A stretch of 64,000 bases of DNA from Terriglobia bacterium (lineage in GTDB: Bacteria; Acidobacteriota; Terriglobia; Bryobacterales; Bryobacteraceae): positions 124,001-188,000 of the forward strand of contig JAJPHN010000006.1 of the NCBI GenBank assembly GCA_021325235.1, written 5' to 3'. A model generated the notes under the pieces. That model saw nothing but the letters and a program-made list of their open reading frames with translations. It did no database searches and was not told where the DNA came from. A program made the position numbers and the translations under genes. How positions within the stretch are numbered: the stretch's first letter is position 1; every line of letters starts with the position of its first letter. Below are positions 60,520 through 64,000 of the stretch, piece by piece.

Positions 60520-61419
60520 ATGAGCGTTATCTGGCTGCGGACGGCCGCCGCTCTGTACTCGTGCGGCCTGCTGTACGCCCTTATCTATCTGTTTCGGAAC
60601 AGCGCACAGGGCGCCCGGCACGGCGTTCCAGAAGAGAACAATTTCGGCGGACCCGGCCGTGCCGGGCGAATCCGTCGTGCGCCTGTTATCGACAGTGCAC
60701 GGCTATTCGTTCCGGCGCTGGTAGCATTTGGCGCGGGCGCCTTGTTTCAGCTGGTCGCGATTGTCGAGCGCTGGGCCGAAAGCGGTCATCTACCCGTCAA
60801 TAACTTCTACGAGACGAGTTCGATCTGCGCGTTTCTGGTCGCAGTAGTGTTTCTCATCGGCTACAGCGTCTATCGCTTCGCGAGTTTCGGGCTGGTAATC
60901 TTTCCGCTCGTCTTTTTCATGACACTGATCGGCGCCACCGAATTCCCGGTTTCTAACTGGAGCCCGCAGGCGCGCAATGCCTGGCTGATCGCGCATGTCT
61001 CAACCGTGCTGATCGGCTACGCGGCGCTCATCTTTTCCGCGATCGCCTCGGTGTACTACCTGCTACAGGAGCGCCAGCTGAAGCGCAAAAATGTGACACC
61101 CTCGGCCAATCGACTCCCGCCGCTTGCCACGCTCGATCGCATCATTACGCAGACCATGAACATGGGCTTCGTCTTCATTACGTTCGCAACCGTGAGCGGC
61201 GTCATCTGGGCTTTCCTGCAGAGCGGCACAAACTGGATCGGCGATCCCAAAATCGCATTTTTTCTTTTCACCTGGGCGTTTTATCTGGCCATGATTTTTC
61301 TGCGCATCTCGGCCGGGTGGCGCGGGCGCCGCATGGCATGGTTGGCCGTCAGCGTGCTCGGTTGTTCCATCATCACGTGGGTTACGCACGTGACGCTGCG
61401 GAGTTTGTGGCATCCATGA
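60520..61419 (+). CDS. ccsA: Cytochrome c assembly protein CcsA/HemX-like
   Basis: 299 residues with about eight membrane segments. Family marks include NNFYETSSICAFLVA, the histidine in AHVSTVLIGYAALIFSAI and the tryptophan-containing region GVIWAFLQSGTNWIGDPK typical of the CcmF/CcsA superfamily (the WWD-like part is SGTNWIGDPK). Upstream of hemA, such proteins are often called HemX and are thought to control HemA level or handle heme. A Gly/Arg-rich insert near residues 28-55 is odd for the family. It overlaps hemA by 4 bases (ATGA), so joint expression with heme synthesis is likely. Confidence 0.88.
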   Translation: MSVIWLRTAAALYSCGLLYALIYLFRNSAQGARHGVPEENNFGGPGRAGRIRRAPVIDSARLFVPALVAFGAGALFQLVAIVERWAESGHLPVNNFYETSSICAFLVAVVFLIGYSVYRFASFGLVIFPLVFFMTLIGATEFPVSNWSPQARNAWLIAHVSTVLIGYAALIFSAIASVYYLLQERQLKRKNVTPSANRLPPLATLDRIITQTMNMGFVFITFATVSGVIWAFLQSGTNWIGDPKIAFFLFTWAFYLAMIFLRISAGWRGRRMAWLAVSVLGCSIITWVTHVTLRSLWHP

Positions 61420-62696
61420 GGCTTGCGCTCGCCGGCATCAATCATCGCACCGCGCCCGTGGAGCTGCGCGAGAAGCTGGCGTTTCGGCTCGACGAGATTC
61501 CAGCCGCCTTGATGCACCTCCGCAAGAGCGGCGCGAAAGAGGCGCTGATTCTCTCGACTTGTAATCGCGTCGAGATAACGGCGGCGCTCGAAGAAGGCGT
61601 TTCCACCGAAGCGCTTCTGGACCCTGTTGTTTCCGGCCGTAGCGGTATTACCCTCGATCTGATCCGTCCGCACTTGTATCTCTTTGAAGCCGATGCCGCC
61701 ATTCGGCATCTCTTCCGCGTGGCCGCCAGTCTCGACTCGATGATCGTGGGCGAGCCGCAGATTCTGGGGCAACTAAAGCAGGCGTATGCGCAGGCCCGCG
61801 AGCAGGGAACCATCGGCAATTGTCTCGATGCCGTGCTGACACGCGCCTTCAGTGTCGCGAAACGGATTCGTACGGAAACCGAAATCGGGCAGAGCGCGGT
61901 TTCAGTGAGCTATGCGGCGGTCGAGCTCGCGCGTGAAATCTTCGGCTCGCTGCACAAGAAAAAAGTGCTGATCGTCGGGGCGGGGAAGATGTCGGAGGGT
62001 GCGGCACGGCACCTGATCCGTGCCGGCGCCGACGAGATCTTCGTCACCAATCGCACCCCCGAGCGCGCGCGCGATTTAAGCGAGCTGTTTCAAGGCAAAG
62101 TGCTGCCCTACGAAAGTTTCGCGGCTCATCTGGGCGAGATGGATATCGTGATTACGTCCTCCGGTGCCACCGGTTACGTCATTCAACCCGACATGATCCG
62201 GCGCGCGATCGAAGCACGCAAGAACCAGCCGATGTTTCTGATCGATATCGCCGTGCCGCGTAACGTCAATCCCGGCGTGAACCGGATCGAGCACGCCTTC
62301 CTCTACGACATGGACGATCTGCAGCGGCTTGCCGAACGCAATATGCGCACGCGCCGCGAAGTGGCCGAGCAGGCCGAAAGCATCGTCGCCGAAGAAGTGG
62401 CGCGGCTCGAGAGCCGGCTGCGCGCGCGCGAACTGGCGCCAACTATCGTGAGCCTGCAGGAGCAGTTTGAAGCCATCCGGCAGGAAGTGATGGGGCGCTA
62501 TCGTCCGAAACTCGGCACATTGACACCGGAACAGGAGCAGGCGCTCGAGCAACTGACGCGCGCGATCATCAACAAGGTCGCGCGCGGGCCGATCTCCGAA
62601 ATGCGGCGCGATGCCGAGACGGATCTCTCGGCCGTCAAGACGGAAGGCGAGCTGATCACGGCTGTGCGGCGCATCTTCCGCCTGGGGAACGGATGA
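61416..62696 (+). CDS. hemA: Glutamyl-tRNA reductase
   Basis: 426 residues from ATG 61416, overlapping the ccsA stop; a longer frame from 61317 lies inside ccsA and is rejected. It shows the start LALAGINHRTAPVELREK, the nucleophile Cys49 in LSTCNRVE, the catalytic region SLDSMIVGEPQILGQ, the NADPH site VLIVGAGKMSEGAARHL and the C-terminal helical dimerisation domain. It reduces Glu-tRNA to glutamate 1-semialdehyde, the first committed step of C5 heme synthesis. It overlaps hemC by 4 bases. Confidence 0.97.
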   Translation: MRLALAGINHRTAPVELREKLAFRLDEIPAALMHLRKSGAKEALILSTCNRVEITAALEEGVSTEALLDPVVSGRSGITLDLIRPHLYLFEADAAIRHLFRVAASLDSMIVGEPQILGQLKQAYAQAREQGTIGNCLDAVLTRAFSVAKRIRTETEIGQSAVSVSYAAVELAREIFGSLHKKKVLIVGAGKMSEGAARHLIRAGADEIFVTNRTPERARDLSELFQGKVLPYESFAAHLGEMDIVITSSGATGYVIQPDMIRRAIEARKNQPMFLIDIAVPRNVNPGVNRIEHAFLYDMDDLQRLAERNMRTRREVAEQAESIVAEEVARLESRLRARELAPTIVSLQEQFEAIRQEVMGRYRPKLGTLTPEQEQALEQLTRAIINKVARGPISEMRRDAETDLSAVKTEGELITAVRRIFRLGNG

Positions 62697-63586
62697 AGCT
62701 TCGTATCGGGTCGCGCGGTTCCGAGCTGGCACTCTGGCAGGCGCGCCACATCGCGGATCTGCTGGCGGCGCGCGGCTTCGAAAGCGAGATTTCCATCATC
62801 CGCACCACCGGCGATCATCTGCAGACGGCGTCGCTCGTGCAGGCCGGAGGTAAGGGCCTGTTCACCAAAGAAATCGAAGATGCGCTGCTCTCGCGCGAAA
62901 TCGATCTGGCGGTGCACAGCCTGAAAGACCTGCCCACGGTGCTGCCCGACGGCCTGGCGCTCGCCGCCATACCCGAGCGCGAAGATCCGCGTGATGCGCT
63001 GCTGGGGCGCAATCTTACCGAACTGCCGCAGGGTGCGCGCGTCGCCACCAGTTCCGGACGGCGTGCCGCGCAACTGCGCTATCTGCGTCCCGATCTCGCG
63101 ATTGCGCCGGTCCGCGGCAATGTGGACACGCGCCTGCGCAAGCTGCGGGAAGGGCAGTTCGATGCCATGGTGCTGGCCGCGGCCGGATTGCGCCGCCTCG
63201 GGCTTGAGCGCGAGATCGCAGAAGTGCTCGATCCGGAGCAGATGTGTCCGGCCGCCGGTCAGGGTGCGCTCGCCATCGAGACGCGTATGGCGGATCCGGC
63301 CTTTGAAATCTGCCGTCAGTTGAATCATACGGCAAGCGAACGCGCCGTCAACTGCGAGCGCGCAGCCCTGAACGCACTGGGCGGCGGCTGTCAGCTGCCG
63401 ATTGGCGCCTTTGCCCAGGTACAAGACAATCGCGTTCGATTGCTGGCGGTCGTGCTCGCGCCGGATGGCTCGCTGCGGCTCGATGCGCAAGCCGAAGGAA
63501 GCGCCGAGGAGGCAGCTGAAGCCGTCTCGCAGAGTCTTTTGGCGCAGGGCGCGGCCGGTTTGCTCTCCGCCTTTGCCGGAGCATGA
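62693..63586 (+). CDS. hemC: Porphobilinogen deaminase (hydroxymethylbilane synthase)
   Basis: 297 residues. The start IGSRGSELALWQA, the catalytic-loop arginines and SSGRRAAQLRYLRPDL, and the cofactor cysteine Cys233 in LGGGCQLPIGAF that carries the dipyrromethane group are all in place. It joins four porphobilinogen units to hydroxymethylbilane. Gene order hemA-hemC-hemD with 4-base overlaps on both sides shows a tight operon. Confidence 0.97.
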   Translation: MKLRIGSRGSELALWQARHIADLLAARGFESEISIIRTTGDHLQTASLVQAGGKGLFTKEIEDALLSREIDLAVHSLKDLPTVLPDGLALAAIPEREDPRDALLGRNLTELPQGARVATSSGRRAAQLRYLRPDLAIAPVRGNVDTRLRKLREGQFDAMVLAAAGLRRLGLEREIAEVLDPEQMCPAAGQGALAIETRMADPAFEICRQLNHTASERAVNCERAALNALGGGCQLPIGAFAQVQDNRVRLLAVVLAPDGSLRLDAQAEGSAEEAAEAVSQSLLAQGAAGLLSAFAGA

Positions 63587-64000
63587 AGCGCCTCGCCGGA
63601 TTGCGTATCGTCGTGACGCGCGCCGCGCATCAGGCCGAAGAACTCGCGCGGCCCTTGCGTGAGCTCGGTGCCGAGGCCATCCTTCTTCCGCTCATCGCGA
63701 TCGGTCCGCCTGCCGATCCTGCTCCGTTGCGCGAAGCCGCTGCACAGGCCGACCTCTACGACTGGATCATTTTCAGCAGCGCCAATGCCGTCGCCGCTTT
63801 CGCCGCGGAACTGCCGCCCGATAAAGCCGCACTTCGCGCAAAAATCGCCGCGATCGGCACCGCAACTCGTAAAGCCGCCGAAAGAGCCGGATTCGCTGTC
63901 ACGCTCGTCCCGAACGAGTATGTGGCGGAGTCGCTGGTTAAGGCTTTCGCATCCGAACCGCTCGCCGGTGCCCGCATCCTGCAGCCGAGCGCTGCCGTCA
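63583..64000 (+). CDS. hemD: Uroporphyrinogen-III synthase (cut by window end)
   Basis: Read directly: ATG 63583 overlaps the hemC stop and the frame stays open for 139 codons to the edge. The start RIVVTRAAHQAEELARPLRELGA, the loop PLIAIGPP, the substrate-facing WIIFSSANAVAAF and AAIGTATRKAAE are typical of HemD, which closes hydroxymethylbilane to uroporphyrinogen III. The second half and the stop are outside the window. Confidence 0.92.
   Translation, partial: MKRLAGLRIVVTRAAHQAEELARPLRELGAEAILLPLIAIGPPADPAPLREAAAQADLYDWIIFSSANAVAAFAAELPPDKAALRAKIAAIGTATRKAAERAGFAVTLVPNEYVAESLVKAFASEPLAGARILQPSAAV

Overview
The window looks like a chromosomal segment of a high-GC member of the Acidobacteriota, most likely the Bryobacterales/Solibacter group. 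The basis is gene content: a large secreted NHL-repeat protein with the C-terminal domain type first described in Solibacter, PEP-CTERM-like sorting tails, a DUF4398-OmpA protein, and many secreted proteins with carboxypeptidase-regulatory or TonB modules. No phage, insertion sequence, CRISPR array or rRNA was found. One tRNA gene, tRNA-His(GTG), is present.

Layout. 1-6.2 kb: a MetX-MetW fusion running off the left edge, a small secreted protein, a PAP2-family membrane protein, an MFS exporter and an OmpA-type envelope protein. 6.2-14.6 kb, all minus strand: YqeY-like protein, error-prone polymerase DnaE2, a Tat-exported amidase, NDH-2 and an FHA-GAF-PP2C phosphatase, possibly one long transcription unit. 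14.7-23.2 kb, plus strand: the large repeat protein, a flippase-like membrane protein, an FAD oxidoreductase and a secreted unknown. 23.3-26.4 kb, minus: a three-part radical SAM enzyme resembling tetraether/membrane-spanning lipid synthases, and an orphan ABC ATPase. 26.4-31.5 kb: QueG, a TPR protein, free-Met-R-sulfoxide reductase, a site-2 protease homologue, a frameshifted PA2169-type gene and a SirB1 protein. 31.5-34.7 kb, minus: accD, a LarA-like protein, UdgX and a small secreted protein. 34.8-38.2 kb: a PEP-CTERM-like protein diverging from a probable metal-handling group. 38.5-44.5 kb, minus: tRNA-His, PriA, a secreted unknown, xylulokinase, glucokinase and a response regulator.

44.5-49.4 kb, plus: a secreted zinc protease, then an ImuA/ImuB pair behind a perfect 8-8-8 inverted repeat, then a decayed small gene. 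With DnaE2 these make the set of proteins for a mutagenic translesion complex, but dnaE2 lies about 33 kb away on the other strand. 49.6-55.5 kb, plus: a compact nucleoside-salvage run (pyrimidine phosphorylase, CNT transporter, MscS channel, purine phosphorylase, HAD hydrolase) with 4-base overlaps. 55.5-60.5 kb, minus: VanZ, PEP-CTERM protein, ROK kinase, lipoprotein, and a BlaI/M56-TonB regulatory pair. 60.5-64 kb, plus: ccsA-hemA-hemC-hemD, cut by the right edge.

Points most worth a second look are: the radical SAM protein as a candidate membrane-spanning-lipid synthase; the truncated, motif-less ImuB with its palindromic operator; three genes whose N-termini only make sense with CTG start codons; the MetX-MetW fusion; the M56-TonB protein with an internal ribosome site and signal peptide; and several small genes broken by single-base shifts. 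All function calls come from reading the sequence; no database search was run.
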